This document shows, piece by piece, positions 1 through 8,427 of a DNA stretch of 64,000 bases. This DNA comes from Streptomyces antibioticus. Lineage in GTDB: Bacteria; Actinomycetota; Actinomycetes; Streptomycetales; Streptomycetaceae. The notes under the pieces were generated by a model. The model was not told the origin of the DNA. It saw only the letters and a list, made by a program, of their open reading frames with translations, and did no database searches. Numbering within the stretch: the stretch's first letter is position 1; each line of letters begins with the position of its first letter. Where the stretch lies: contig NZ_KQ948423.1 in the NCBI RefSeq assembly GCF_001514065.1, positions 1,064,314 to 1,128,313 on the forward strand. Reading direction: 5' to 3'. The position numbers and the translations under genes were made by a program.

Positions 1-2238
1 AAACCGGCCATCGAGGCGGACGCTGCCACGGGCGTGATGTCCTCGTACAACCTCGTCAACGGCCGTCCCAACACGGTGAACCCGGACCTGGACGACCTCG
101 TCCGCGGCTGGTCCTCCCGCGACCTCATGAACGTCACCGACGCCGGCGGCCCCGGCAACCTCCACGGCGACCAGAAGTACTACCCGAGCGTGGTCGAGGG
201 CGACGCGGCCGCGATCAAGGCCGGCATCGACAGCTTCACGGACAACGACGCGAACTCCTCGGTGACCACCGGCGCCGTCAAGTCGGCCCTGGACCAAGGC
301 CTGCTGAAGGAAGCGGACGTGAACGAGGCGGCCGGGCACATCCTGTCCGTCCGCGTCCGCCTCGGAGAGTTCGACCCGGGCGGCGGCAGGTACGGCTCGA
401 TCGACAAGTCCGTCATCAACAGCCCCGCCCACCAGCAGCTGGCCCGCAAGGCGGCGGCCGAGGGCGCGGTGCTGCTCAAGAACCAGTCGGGCACGCTGCC
501 GCTGAAGAAGTCGGAGAAGGACGTGGCCGTGGTCGGCCCGCTCGCCGACACCCTCTACACCGACTGGTACTCCGGCACCCTCCCCTACGCGGTCACCCCG
601 GCCGAGGGCATCGCGGCGAAACTCGGCACCGACGTGGCGACCAGCGAAGGCGCCGACCGCATCGCGCTGAAGAACACGGCGACCGGGAAGTACATCACCA
701 CGGGTGACGCCCTGCTGAAGGAGACCGCCCAAACCCCGTCCGCACAAGCGCAGTTCGACGTCCTCGACTGGGGCGGCGGAGTGGTGACCCTGCGCGCGGC
801 GGTCAGCGGCAAGTACGTCGGCTACAACTGGTCCGGCTTCGCCGACGACCAGGCGCAGCCCGGCGGCTGGTTCGTCCAGCAGCAGTTCAAGCTGGAGCAG
901 CAGAGCGACGGCACCTACCTCCTCCGGTACGCGGGCTACGAGACCGAGGAGTCCTGGTGGGGCAACCCGGTCTACGTCGGCCCGACCGGCACGGACGGCA
1001 CCCTCGGCCTGGTGTCCAAGGAGCAGGCCGCCCACTACACGAAGGACATCGTCCGCAGCGGTGCCGACGAGGCCGTGGCCGCCGTGCGGGGCAAGGACGC
1101 GGCGGTCGTCGTGGTCGGCTCCAACCCGTCGATCAACGGCCGCGAGGGCCACGACCGCACCGACATGGGCCTGGCCCCGGCACAGGAAGCCCTGGTCAAG
1201 GCGGTCCGCAAGGCCAACCCGAAGACGGTCGTGATCGTCGAGAACAGCTACCCGACCACCCTCGGCGCCCTCCAGCAGGAGGTCCCGTCCCTCCTGTGGA
1301 CGTCCCACGCGGGCCAGGAGACCGGCAACGCCCTGGCGGACCTGCTGTACGGCGACGCCAACCCCTCCGGCCGCCTCACCCAGACCTGGTACCGCTCCGA
1401 GGCCGACCTCCCGTCGATCCTCGACTACGACATCATCAAGTCCGACCGCACCTACCAGTACTTCAAGGGCCAGGCCCTCTACCCGTTCGGCTACGGCCTC
1501 TCCTACACGTCCTTCCGCTACGGCGACCTGCGCAGGACGGCCGACGGCTTCGAGGTGAAGGTCACCAACACCGGCGGCCGGGCGGGCGACGAGGTCGTCC
1601 AGCTCTACACCCACCAGCGCGTCTCCCGTGACAAGCAGCCGCTGAAGCAGCTCAAGGCCTTCCAGCGGGTCGCGCTGAAGCCGGGCCAGACCAGGACGGT
1701 CCACCTGAAGCTGTCGCCGAAGGACCTCGCCCACTGGGACGTCACCCGCTCCAAGTGGGTCACGGAGAAGGGTACTTACGACGTCCTGGCCGGCGCCTCC
1801 TCCGCCGACATCCGCACCCGCACCACCTGGAAGGTCGCCGGCGAGACCATCCCGGCCCGCGACCTCACCCGCACGACCCGCGCCGAGAACTTCGACGACT
1901 ACGCCGGCACCCACCTCGTCGACGAGTCCAAGGAGCGCGGTACGGCGGTGTCGGCGGCGTCCGACGGGGCGTGGCTGAAGTTCGCCGACGCCCGACTCGG
2001 CGCCGGTGCAGCCAAGTTCACGGCTAGCGTGGCTGGTCCGTCCGGCACGGTCGAGGTACGGCTCGGCTCCCCGACCGGCACCCTCGCCGGCACGGCGACC
2101 TTCGGCGGCACCGCCTCGCCGTACACCTACGAGACGGTGACCGCCGACCTGTCCCGGGCGGCTGCGAAGGGCCGTACGGACGTCTATCTGGTGCTGAAGG
2201 GGACGGGCCTGCGCCTGTCGACGTTCAGTCTGCGCTGA
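1..2238 (+). CDS. Secreted-type beta-glucosidase/beta-xylosidase, GH3 family (5' truncated)
   Basis: At least 745 residues are present and the start lies before the window. GH3 enzymes hydrolyse beta-glucosidic or beta-xylosidic bonds from the non-reducing end. The catalytic (alpha/beta)8 domain is cut; its nucleophile is probably the Asp of VTDAGGPGNL (codon 139-141). The GH3 C-terminal sandwich domain follows (LPLKKSEKDVAVVGPLAD onwards) and is interrupted around 640-1010 by an insert resembling a beta-trefoil/fascin-like or PA14-like module (ALKNTATGKYITTGD). A fibronectin-III-like domain (VKVTNTGGRAGDEVVQLY, from 1558) and a CBM6-like C-terminus (from about 1880) come next. The multidomain layout fits a secreted polysaccharide-degrading enzyme. 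It converges with the next gene with only 13 bp between stops. The family is secure; the substrate and the identity of the insert are inference. Confidence 0.88.
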   Translation, partial: KPAIEADAATGVMSSYNLVNGRPNTVNPDLDDLVRGWSSRDLMNVTDAGGPGNLHGDQKYYPSVVEGDAAAIKAGIDSFTDNDANSSVTTGAVKSALDQGLLKEADVNEAAGHILSVRVRLGEFDPGGGRYGSIDKSVINSPAHQQLARKAAAEGAVLLKNQSGTLPLKKSEKDVAVVGPLADTLYTDWYSGTLPYAVTPAEGIAAKLGTDVATSEGADRIALKNTATGKYITTGDALLKETAQTPSAQAQFDVLDWGGGVVTLRAAVSGKYVGYNWSGFADDQAQPGGWFVQQQFKLEQQSDGTYLLRYAGYETEESWWGNPVYVGPTGTDGTLGLVSKEQAAHYTKDIVRSGADEAVAAVRGKDAAVVVVGSNPSINGREGHDRTDMGLAPAQEALVKAVRKANPKTVVIVENSYPTTLGALQQEVPSLLWTSHAGQETGNALADLLYGDANPSGRLTQTWYRSEADLPSILDYDIIKSDRTYQYFKGQALYPFGYGLSYTSFRYGDLRRTADGFEVKVTNTGGRAGDEVVQLYTHQRVSRDKQPLKQLKAFQRVALKPGQTRTVHLKLSPKDLAHWDVTRSKWVTEKGTYDVLAGASSADIRTRTTWKVAGETIPARDLTRTTRAENFDDYAGTHLVDESKERGTAVSAASDGAWLKFADARLGAGAAKFTASVAGPSGTVEVRLGSPTGTLAGTATFGGTASPYTYETVTADLSRAAAKGRTDVYLVLKGTGLRLSTFSLR

Positions 2239-2251
2239 GACCGCGCGGCGC

Positions 2252-3808
2252 TCAGCAGAGCACGGGCTTGCGCCATGCGCACTCCAGGTCGCCGCCCCGG
2301 GCCGTCTTCGGCCCGACCAGGGTGGCGGCCTGTGCCGTCGACTTCGCGAGCGTCACCACGATGGCGTCCTCCAACGGCTTCACGGAGGACGCCAAGTAGT
2401 TGTTGAGGACGATGCTGAAGACCAGTTCACGGCCGTCGGCGCCCGTCACGTACCCGGAGAGCCCGGACGCCCCCGTCAACGACCCCGTCTTCGCGCGGGC
2501 GTTGAGAGCGGCGGGCGTCCCGCACATCCGCGACCGCAGGGTGCCGCCGACGAACCGGTCCGGATCACAGGCCACCGGCAACGAGCGCTTCCACTCCGGG
2601 TACCAGGGCTCGGCGCGCACGGCGAGCAGCAGCTTCACGAACTGCCCGGCGGGGAAGTTGTCCCTGCGCGACAGCCCCGACCCGTCGACCTGTCGCAGCT
2701 TGGTCACGTCGACGCCGACGCCCTTGAGGTATCCGGCGATCGCGGCGAGCCCGGCGCTCCAGGTCCCCTGCTTCGACACCTCGTACCCCATGGCCTTGGT
2801 GAGGATCTCCGCGTGCATGTTGTTGGAGAGCTTCAGGAACGGGATGAGCAGGTCCTTGAGCGGCATGGAGTCGTGCGTCGCCAACCGCTCGGCGGTGGCC
2901 GGGGTCCGGCGTCCCAGCCGGGTCGGCCCGGTGACCTCGACGCCGTGGTCGGCGAGCGCGGCGCGGAAGACGTCGGCCGCGTATCCGGTCGGCTCCCACA
3001 CCGTCGACCACTGCTTGGTACCGGCGCCGCCCACGGGCGTCGTACCGCTGACGACGATGTCATTGGTGCCGTGCGCCCGTTCGACGCTGAGGTCGTTCGC
3101 GCCGCCGGCGGCGACGGTCGTGGCCCGCACATGGATGTCGACGTAGTCGGTGTCGGGCGTGACGGTGACGACGGGCTTGTCCCCCGCCGCCGCGCCCGGC
3201 GCGACCGTCACGATGACGGTCCCGGTGTCGTAGTCGGTGTCCGGCGCCACACTGAGCGCGCTGATCTGCGCCGCGTAGTAGTACGGCTCGTCGTCGTTGG
3301 CCCAGTCGCTTCCGAGCCGCTGGGCGTCGAACCGGGTGTCGTCGGCGAGCAGCCGGCCCTCGACGCGGGTGATCCCGGCGGCGGCGACCTGGGCCGCGAG
3401 CCGGTCGTAGTCGGCGGCGAGCAGGGTCGGGTCGCCGGTGCCGCGCAGATACAGGTCCCCGCGGAGCACGGACCCGTGGCGCCGTCCGCCGGACAGCACG
3501 TCGGTGGTGAACCGGTAGTCGGGGCCGAGGATCTCCATCGCCGCGGCCGAGGTGGCCAGCTTGGTGTTGGAGGCGGGCATCAGCCGGGTGGTCGGCTGGC
3601 GCTGGTACAGCAGCTCACCGCTGTCGGCATCGGCGACGACGACACTCGCGACACCGCCCTCCATCCGGGGATCACTCAGAACGGTGTCGATGGCCTCGGA
3701 CAGGCCGGAGCGGTCGGAGTCCGCCCCGGCCTGCGCACCCGGGCCGAGAACGGCCGCGACGAGCACGCACGCCACGGCCCAAGTCCACTTACCTCTATGG
3801 AAGTTCAT
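2252..3808 (-). CDS. dacB: D-alanyl-D-alanine carboxypeptidase/endopeptidase, PBP4 family
   Basis: 518 residues. Low-molecular-mass class C penicillin-binding protein, which trims or cleaves D-Ala cross-links of peptidoglycan outside the membrane. The three active-site motifs are visible: S80-N-T-K83 in MPASNTKLA, S328-N-N in LSNNMHAEIL, and K440-T-G in KTGSLTGASG. A large insert between the first two is typical of PBP4. The N-terminus has a basic segment and hydrophobic core (WAVACVLVAAVLGPGAQA), a signal peptide. The ATG at 3808 was chosen over upstream starts because the signal peptide begins there. The family is clear; whether carboxypeptidase or endopeptidase activity dominates cannot be told from sequence. 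Confidence 0.9.
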   Translation of the reverse strand: MNFHRGKWTWAVACVLVAAVLGPGAQAGADSDRSGLSEAIDTVLSDPRMEGGVASVVVADADSGELLYQRQPTTRLMPASNTKLATSAAAMEILGPDYRFTTDVLSGGRRHGSVLRGDLYLRGTGDPTLLAADYDRLAAQVAAAGITRVEGRLLADDTRFDAQRLGSDWANDDEPYYYAAQISALSVAPDTDYDTGTVIVTVAPGAAAGDKPVVTVTPDTDYVDIHVRATTVAAGGANDLSVERAHGTNDIVVSGTTPVGGAGTKQWSTVWEPTGYAADVFRAALADHGVEVTGPTRLGRRTPATAERLATHDSMPLKDLLIPFLKLSNNMHAEILTKAMGYEVSKQGTWSAGLAAIAGYLKGVGVDVTKLRQVDGSGLSRRDNFPAGQFVKLLLAVRAEPWYPEWKRSLPVACDPDRFVGGTLRSRMCGTPAALNARAKTGSLTGASGLSGYVTGADGRELVFSIVLNNYLASSVKPLEDAIVVTLAKSTAQAATLVGPKTARGGDLECAWRKPVLC

Positions 3809-3854
3809 ACCGGCCGAGCATTCCGGATGCCGACGCCCGTCACCAGAACGCCTC

Positions 3855-4820
3855 TCAGCCTCCCAGCCCCCACGCGGCACCCATCCGATACGCGGCGCAG
3901 AGGTTCACGTCGAGGAGGTAGGCCCCGGCGGTCCCGCACTGCCCGCTCCCGCTCCCCGGGTCGACGGGCTGCCCGTGCCCCATCCCGGTGATGCTGTACG
4001 TCTCGACGACGGGGGTACCGCCCGCGTTCCGGTACGTCTGGTGCGGATACCCGGCGACGGTGTCGCTGACGTCCGCCGTCTGGTCGGCGCCCTGCACGTC
4101 GGTCCACTGCTTGACCAGGTCGGTCATGTTGACGGGCTTCACCGTGTAGTCGGCGGTCCCCTGGAAGGCGACGAGAGTCGGCCAGGGCCCGGTGTACCCG
4201 GGGCGCGCGGCCCGCACCCGGTCACCCCACTGCGCGGCGGTCTGCGTGGCGCCGACGTACATGCACACGTACGGCGACCCGGCGGCCTGCGCACACCCGT
4301 ACGGCAGCCCGGCGACGATCCCGCCCGCCGTGAACTTCTCCGGGTACGCGGCCATCAGCACGGCGGCCATCCCGCCCCCGGCGGACAGCCCGGTGACGTA
4401 CACCCGCCCGCCGGAGACGTCCGCGACCTGCCGGTCCACCATCTGCGCGACGGACGCGGCCTCGCCCTGGCCGCGCGTGATGTCACCGCTCTGGAACCAG
4501 TCGAAGCACAGCGAGGAGTTGTTCGCGCTCTGCTGCTGCGGCAGCACGACGGAGAACCCCCACCGGTCGGCGAGCTGCGTCCACCCGCTGCCGGTGCCGT
4601 ACCCGGAGGCGTTCTGTGTGCACCCGTGCAGGGCGACGACGACCGGCCGCCCGGCCGGCAGCCCGTCGGGCACGTACCGGAACATCCGCAGCGCCCCCGG
4701 GTTGGTCCCGAACCCGGTGACCTCCTGGAGGGACGCGGCGGACGCCGGCACGGGAGTGAGGAGGACGGCGAGGAGCGCCGTGAGGACGGCGAGAAGGCTT
4801 GCGGCTCTGGTGTGTGTCAT
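3855..4820 (-). CDS. Secreted PHB depolymerase-family esterase (LpqC-like)
   Basis: 321 residues. Alpha/beta-hydrolase of the esterase/poly(3-hydroxybutyrate) depolymerase family. A signal peptide ends near PVPASA. The oxyanion-hole motif HGCTQNASGYGTGSG, the lipase box G-L-S146-A-G and C-terminal acid/histidine candidates (GTADYTV, MGHGQPV) are visible, so the catalytic triad looks complete. Several cysteines suggest disulfides, consistent with export. The ATG at 4820 begins MTHTRAAS, directly ahead of the hydrophobic core; an upstream in-frame ATG at 4868 would add an unlikely leader. It lies 46 bp before the PBP4 gene on the same strand. True substrates could equally be feruloyl or acetyl-xylan esters, since this family contains several secreted esterases. 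Confidence 0.85.
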   Translation of the reverse strand: MTHTRAASLLAVLTALLAVLLTPVPASAASLQEVTGFGTNPGALRMFRYVPDGLPAGRPVVVALHGCTQNASGYGTGSGWTQLADRWGFSVVLPQQQSANNSSLCFDWFQSGDITRGQGEAASVAQMVDRQVADVSGGRVYVTGLSAGGGMAAVLMAAYPEKFTAGGIVAGLPYGCAQAAGSPYVCMYVGATQTAAQWGDRVRAARPGYTGPWPTLVAFQGTADYTVKPVNMTDLVKQWTDVQGADQTADVSDTVAGYPHQTYRNAGGTPVVETYSITGMGHGQPVDPGSGSGQCGTAGAYLLDVNLCAAYRMGAAWGLGG

Positions 4821-4904
4821 GGGCAGGGACCGTAGAAGCGTGAACGACCCCTTGATATGGGGCCGCACACCACAACGGGCCGATGCGCCATGGTGGTTGG
4901 CGGC

Positions 4905-5831
4905 TCAGCGGGAGGACGGCTCGTCCGGCTCCCAGGGCCCGACGCCGAGCTTCCCGGTCGTCCCGAGGTCCAGTTCGGGGATCACCATCACGGGGGCGGC
5001 GCCCGGCTTCGGGCGGACGCGGACGTACGGGGCGTTCACGGCGTCGCCGGCTTGGGTCGTGTTCCGCCACGCGAGCGTCGTCCGCGCGGCCTCGCCCGGC
5101 TTCAGCACCACCGGCCGTGGGCTGCCTCCGCCGCCCGCGCCGGTGCTGATCGCGTCGGTGCCGTGCAGGATCCGCACGCCGTCGACCTTCTCGTGGTCCT
5201 CGTCGAGGAGTTCGAGCCCGGGGTAGCCGTTGAGCCGGTAGGGGGCGGTACCGCAGTTGACGAGGTGCAGGCCGACCACGCGCAGGCCCATGGCGGCGTC
5301 GCCCTCATCGGCGTAGACGTGCACCCCGGACGCCGGGCAGGGGCCGGAGGCGGACGACGCCTCGGCGGTGGGCACGCTGCGCATCTTGACGACCTTCACG
5401 CCCGTCACCTCGGGCGCGCTGCCGACCGACTGCGCCCTGACGACGGTCCCCTTGACGGTCCGCCCCGGCGCGACCGCCTCCACGGTCCGCTCGACGTTGT
5501 CCACCGAGCCACCGGACGCGGACAGGAATCCGAAGGTGACCGTGTAGGTCGTCCTGCTGGTCCCCTGGTTGGTGAGTTCGAAGGCGGCGGAGTAATCGGC
5601 GCACTCGTTCCCCACCTTCCGGCCATACAGCCCGGTGATCCTCACGCCGTCCTCACCGGGCCCGTCGGCGGAGGGCACCGGAAAGGACCGGCACGACGAC
5701 TCGGCGCCGGCGGATGACTCAGGGGCCCCCTCGGCCCGCTCGGCTCCCGTTGAGGCGTTCTCGGAACCGCAGGCGGCAAGGAACAGGACGGCACCGGCGA
5801 GTGCGGGAAGGACACGTATGACGGCAGGCAT
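4905..5831 (-). CDS. Lipoprotein with DUF4232-type domain
   Basis: 308 residues. The N-terminus MPAVIRVLPALAG leads into a lipobox LAAC, so the protein should be lipidated and face outward from the membrane. The C-terminal half (from about GPCPASGVHVYADEG to GAAPVMVIPELD) matches the DUF4232 beta-sandwich pattern common in actinobacterial lipoproteins; the N-terminal half resembles a second beta-rich domain with an NECADYSAAFELTNQG stretch. Four cysteines outside the lipobox may form disulfides. ATG 5831 was chosen because it places the lipobox at residue 20. No function is known for the family. It is the last gene before the tmRNA terminator on this strand. Confidence 0.8.
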   Translation of the reverse strand: MPAVIRVLPALAGAVLFLAACGSENASTGAERAEGAPESSAGAESSCRSFPVPSADGPGEDGVRITGLYGRKVGNECADYSAAFELTNQGTSRTTYTVTFGFLSASGGSVDNVERTVEAVAPGRTVKGTVVRAQSVGSAPEVTGVKVVKMRSVPTAEASSASGPCPASGVHVYADEGDAAMGLRVVGLHLVNCGTAPYRLNGYPGLELLDEDHEKVDGVRILHGTDAISTGAGGGGSPRPVVLKPGEAARTTLAWRNTTQAGDAVNAPYVRVRPKPGAAPVMVIPELDLGTTGKLGVGPWEPDEPSSR

Positions 5832-5866
5832 CCGCCCACCCCACCAGATCAAGACCCGCACGACAA

Positions 5867-5894
5867 AGCCCCGCTGCTCAGGAGCAGCGGGGCT
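5867..5894 (-). terminator. Terminator hairpin of ssrA
   Basis: A perfect 13-bp stem (5867-5879 with 5882-5894) with a 2-nt apex lies 35 bp beyond the tmRNA 3' end on the minus strand and is followed there by a short T run. It is placed to end ssrA transcription before the DUF4232 gene. Confidence 0.75.
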
Positions 5895-5928
5895 GAGCCC
5901 ACATGGGGTGCCCATCGGTCTGGGCGAG

Positions 5929-6313
5929 TGGAGATGGCGGGAATCGAACCCGCGTCCAACGGTGCTGAATCAGGGCTTCTCCGTGTGCAGTTCGCTGTGA
6001 TTTTCTCGGCCCCGGCAATCACGCGAACAAGTCGCCGACGGGCCCAGTCACTGTTTGATTTCCCATCCGACCCCGTGACCGGGCCGAATGGTTTAGTCCC
6101 CTAGATTATGCCAGGGTCCGGGTCGGGAACACCCCCGGTCTGACACCCGTTAAGGGCCTTCACTCACTGCTTATTAGGCAGCGAGGGCGAAGGCGCGGGA
6201 ATCGCTCTTGGAATTGGCGATTATTGGTTGCGACATATGGTTTACGAGATCATTGCCGCTTCCTCGACACGCTTCCCCTGCTTCGACAGCCGCTGTCGAA
6301 ACCGATCATCCCC
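5929..6313 (-). ncRNA. ssrA: Transfer-messenger RNA (tmRNA)
   Basis: About 385 nt. On the minus strand the RNA begins GGGGATGATCGGTTTCGACA, the conserved tmRNA 5' end, and finishes with the T-arm GGGTTCGAATCCCGCC and CATCTCC. The first seven bases pair with the last seven before the discriminator, including one G-U pair, forming the tRNA-like acceptor. The terminal CCA is not encoded. Between them lie the tag reading frame and pseudoknot-like GC stems. tmRNA with SmpB rescues ribosomes stalled on broken mRNAs and tags the product for proteolysis. It lies 98 bp downstream of smpB on the same strand, so the partners are adjacent and may be partly co-transcribed. Confidence 0.95.
6171..6218 (-). 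other. tmRNA proteolysis-tag reading frame
   Basis: Within ssrA, starting at a GCC resume codon, the frame encodes A-N-S-K-S-D-S-R-A-F-A-L-A-A followed by two TAA stops. The ALAA ending is the classical ClpXP-type degron. The central residues differ from other tags I recall. Confidence 0.92.
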
Positions 6314-6411
6314 ATGTTGTGTTTTCAATGTGCGCACCGACCGGGGCCGGTGCTGATGCCATCGTACGTGACCAACGCACGCCGATGCCACCGTATTCCC
6401 GGGGGCTCGCC

Positions 6412-6969
6412 CTACTGCCCCCGCTGCTTCCGCTTGGCGGCCGCGATCGCCCGGTCCGACTCCCTCCGGTCCTGCTTCTCCCGCAGGGTCTGGCGCTTGT
6501 CGTACTCCTTCTTGCCTCGCGCGAGCGCGATCTCGGCCTTCGCCCGGCCGTCCTTGAAGTAGAGGGCGAGGGGCACGATCGTGTGCCCCGTCTCCTGGGC
6601 CTTCGACTCCAGCTTGTCGATCTCCTCGCGGTGCAGGAGCAGCTTGCGCTTGCGGCGCGCGGAGTGGTTGGTCCAGCTGCCCTGGTGATACTCCGGGATG
6701 TGGGCGTTGTGCAGCCACGCCTCGCCCCCGTCGATCTGGACGAAGCCGTCGGTCAGCGAGGTCCGACCCTCCCGCAGCGACTTGACCTCGGTGCCCATGA
6801 GGACCAGACCGGCCTCGAAGGTGTCGATGATCGCGTAGTCGTGCCGGGCCTTCTTGTTCTGGGCGACGATCTTCTTCTTGCCGCCCTTCTCGCCGTCCCT
6901 GGCCTTGGCGGCGGCCGTCCCGCCCTGCTTGGGCTGGGACTCCTTCGGTACGTACATTCCCTTGCTCAT
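6412..6969 (-). CDS. smpB: SsrA-binding protein SmpB
   Basis: 185 residues. SmpB binds the tRNA-like domain of tmRNA and brings it to the stalled ribosome A site. The conserved core is obvious: [47 protein letters not shown], and the basic C-terminal tail [13 protein letters not shown] that enters the mRNA channel. The first 35 residues are a Gly/Lys-rich extension. The start is uncertain among ATGs at 6981, 6969 and 6957; 6969 is used because a weak GGAC lies about 8 nt upstream. It sits between the S41 protease gene and ssrA, all on the minus strand. Confidence 0.94.
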   Translation of the reverse strand: MSKGMYVPKESQPKQGGTAAAKARDGEKGGKKKIVAQNKKARHDYAIIDTFEAGLVLMGTEVKSLREGRTSLTDGFVQIDGGEAWLHNAHIPEYHQGSWTNHSARRKRKLLLHREEIDKLESKAQETGHTIVPLALYFKDGRAKAEIALARGKKEYDKRQTLREKQDRRESDRAIAAAKRKQRGQ

Positions 6970-7038
6970 AGTGCCGTCCATTTTCGCACTACGGAGGGGG
7001 TGCGTGGAAAGCCGTTTACCGTGGGGGACGCAGGTCGG

Positions 7039-8208
7039 CTACGACTCGGGGGCGAGCCCGCTCAGCACGGTCTCCGCCCGTTCCAGCACCTGCGCGTCGG
7101 CCTCCAGGTCCGGGGTGATGCCCTTGCCGTCGACGCCCCGGCCGGAGGGGGTGCGGTAGTGGCCGACGGTCAGCTCGGCGACCGACCCGTCGGGCAGCCG
7201 GCTCGGCATCTGCACCGAGCCCTTGCCGAAGGTCCGGGAGCCCACGACCACGGCCCGGCCCCGGTCCTGCAAGGCGCCCGTGAGCAGTTCGGCCGCGCTC
7301 ATGGTGCCGCCGTCGACGAGTGCGACGAGGGGGCTGGTGGTGTCGCCGCCGGGGTCGGCGTGCAGGACCTGCTGCTCGCCGTCGACGTCGTAGGTGGCGA
7401 CGAGACCGCCGTCGAGGAAGGCGGAGGCGGCGGTGACGGCCTCGGTGACGAGTCCGCCGGAGTTGCCGCGCAGGTCGAGGACGATCCCGGCACCGGCGGG
7501 CGCCTGCCGCACGGCGGTCCGCACGACGTCACCCGAGCCCTTCGTAAAGGAGTCGATCTTGATGACGGTGATCCCGTCGGCGAGCCTGCGCACGGTGACC
7601 GAGTCGGTGGACAGCCGCGCGCGCCGCAGGGTCTCGGTCCACACGCGCGTACCGCGCTCAAGGCCGAGGGTGACGGCCGTCCCGGCGGCCGCGTCCTTGG
7701 CGTCACCGCGCAGTAAGGAGACGACCTCGGTGACGGGCCGGCCCCCGACATCGGCCCCGTCGACACTGCGCAACAGGTCCCCGGAGCGAATCCCGGCCCC
7801 GGCGGCGGGCGACCCGGCCCGTACCTTGGTCACCTCGATCCGGCCGTCCCGCTCCCGCCGCGCCCACAGCCCGACGCCGGTGTACTCACCGTCGAGGGCC
7901 TCCTCGAACTCCTCGTACTCCCCGCGGGAGTACACCGCCCCCCACCGGTCCCCGCTACGGCTGACGGCCCGCTCGGCGGCCTCCATGGGCGACTTGCCGT
8001 CGGCCATGGCCTCCTCGGCGGCCTTCGCCACGTCCTGGTGATGTCCGGCGGGCGCGGCCGAACGGGCCGCGTCGGGCGGGGATTTCCGGTCGGGCCCCGG
8101 CAACGACCCCGTCGCCGCCCCCGCGACCAGCACACTCGCGAACACCAACGTCAGAGCCGCCCCGCGGCCGATACGGCGGGGCTGACAGAACAGCTCACGG
8201 CCTGACAT
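7039..8208 (-). CDS. ctpA: Exported PDZ-domain S41 (C-terminal processing) protease
   Basis: 389 residues. S41 proteases use a Ser-Lys dyad to degrade or mature exported proteins. An N-terminal hydrophobic segment (GAALTLVFASVLVAGAATG) acts as signal or anchor, followed by a PDZ domain (VTKVRAGSPAAGAGIRSGD) and the S41 core (GIVLDLRGNSGG). Catalytic Ser304 is in TMSAAELL and Lys329 in TFGKGSVQ, with the 25-residue spacing usual for the family. The ATG at 8208 precedes the signal sequence; 160 upstream in-frame codons look non-coding. Codon 165 (plus-strand 7714-7716) is TTA, the only in-frame TTA I found in the window, suggesting dependence on the bldA tRNA. A TnpB element lies between this gene and ftsX. 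Confidence 0.88.
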   Translation of the reverse strand: MSGRELFCQPRRIGRGAALTLVFASVLVAGAATGSLPGPDRKSPPDAARSAAPAGHHQDVAKAAEEAMADGKSPMEAAERAVSRSGDRWGAVYSRGEYEEFEEALDGEYTGVGLWARRERDGRIEVTKVRAGSPAAGAGIRSGDLLRSVDGADVGGRPVTEVVSLLRGDAKDAAAGTAVTLGLERGTRVWTETLRRARLSTDSVTVRRLADGITVIKIDSFTKGSGDVVRTAVRQAPAGAGIVLDLRGNSGGLVTEAVTAASAFLDGGLVATYDVDGEQQVLHADPGGDTTSPLVALVDGGTMSAAELLTGALQDRGRAVVVGSRTFGKGSVQMPSRLPDGSVAELTVGHYRTPSGRGVDGKGITPDLEADAQVLERAETVLSGLAPES

Positions 8209-8427
8209 GCGGGTGAGTCTAGGACAACGCGAAGGGCCGCACGGTCGGTTGACCGGACGCCTCCCGTGGGATGCGTCACCGATGCATCTGGTGCAGGACG
8301 TGCCGAGATCGACAAGGGGCGAACGCCAGTGCCCACGCTCACCTCTTGGCGTGACGGTGGGGCGACAGAGTCCGGGCATTCGAGTTTCGTGCGTACGGTC
8401 GGAACAGTCGAGGCAGAGAACGGCAGG

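Noticed and set aside
5929-6000. tRNA-like T-arm and acceptor sequence
   Set aside because: It is the 3' half of tmRNA; the matching 5' acceptor half lies at 6307-6313 with the tag frame between.
8266-8427. N-terminal extension of TnpB from the ATG at 8266
   Set aside because: These 54 codons do not resemble TnpB N-termini and probably include the element's left end.
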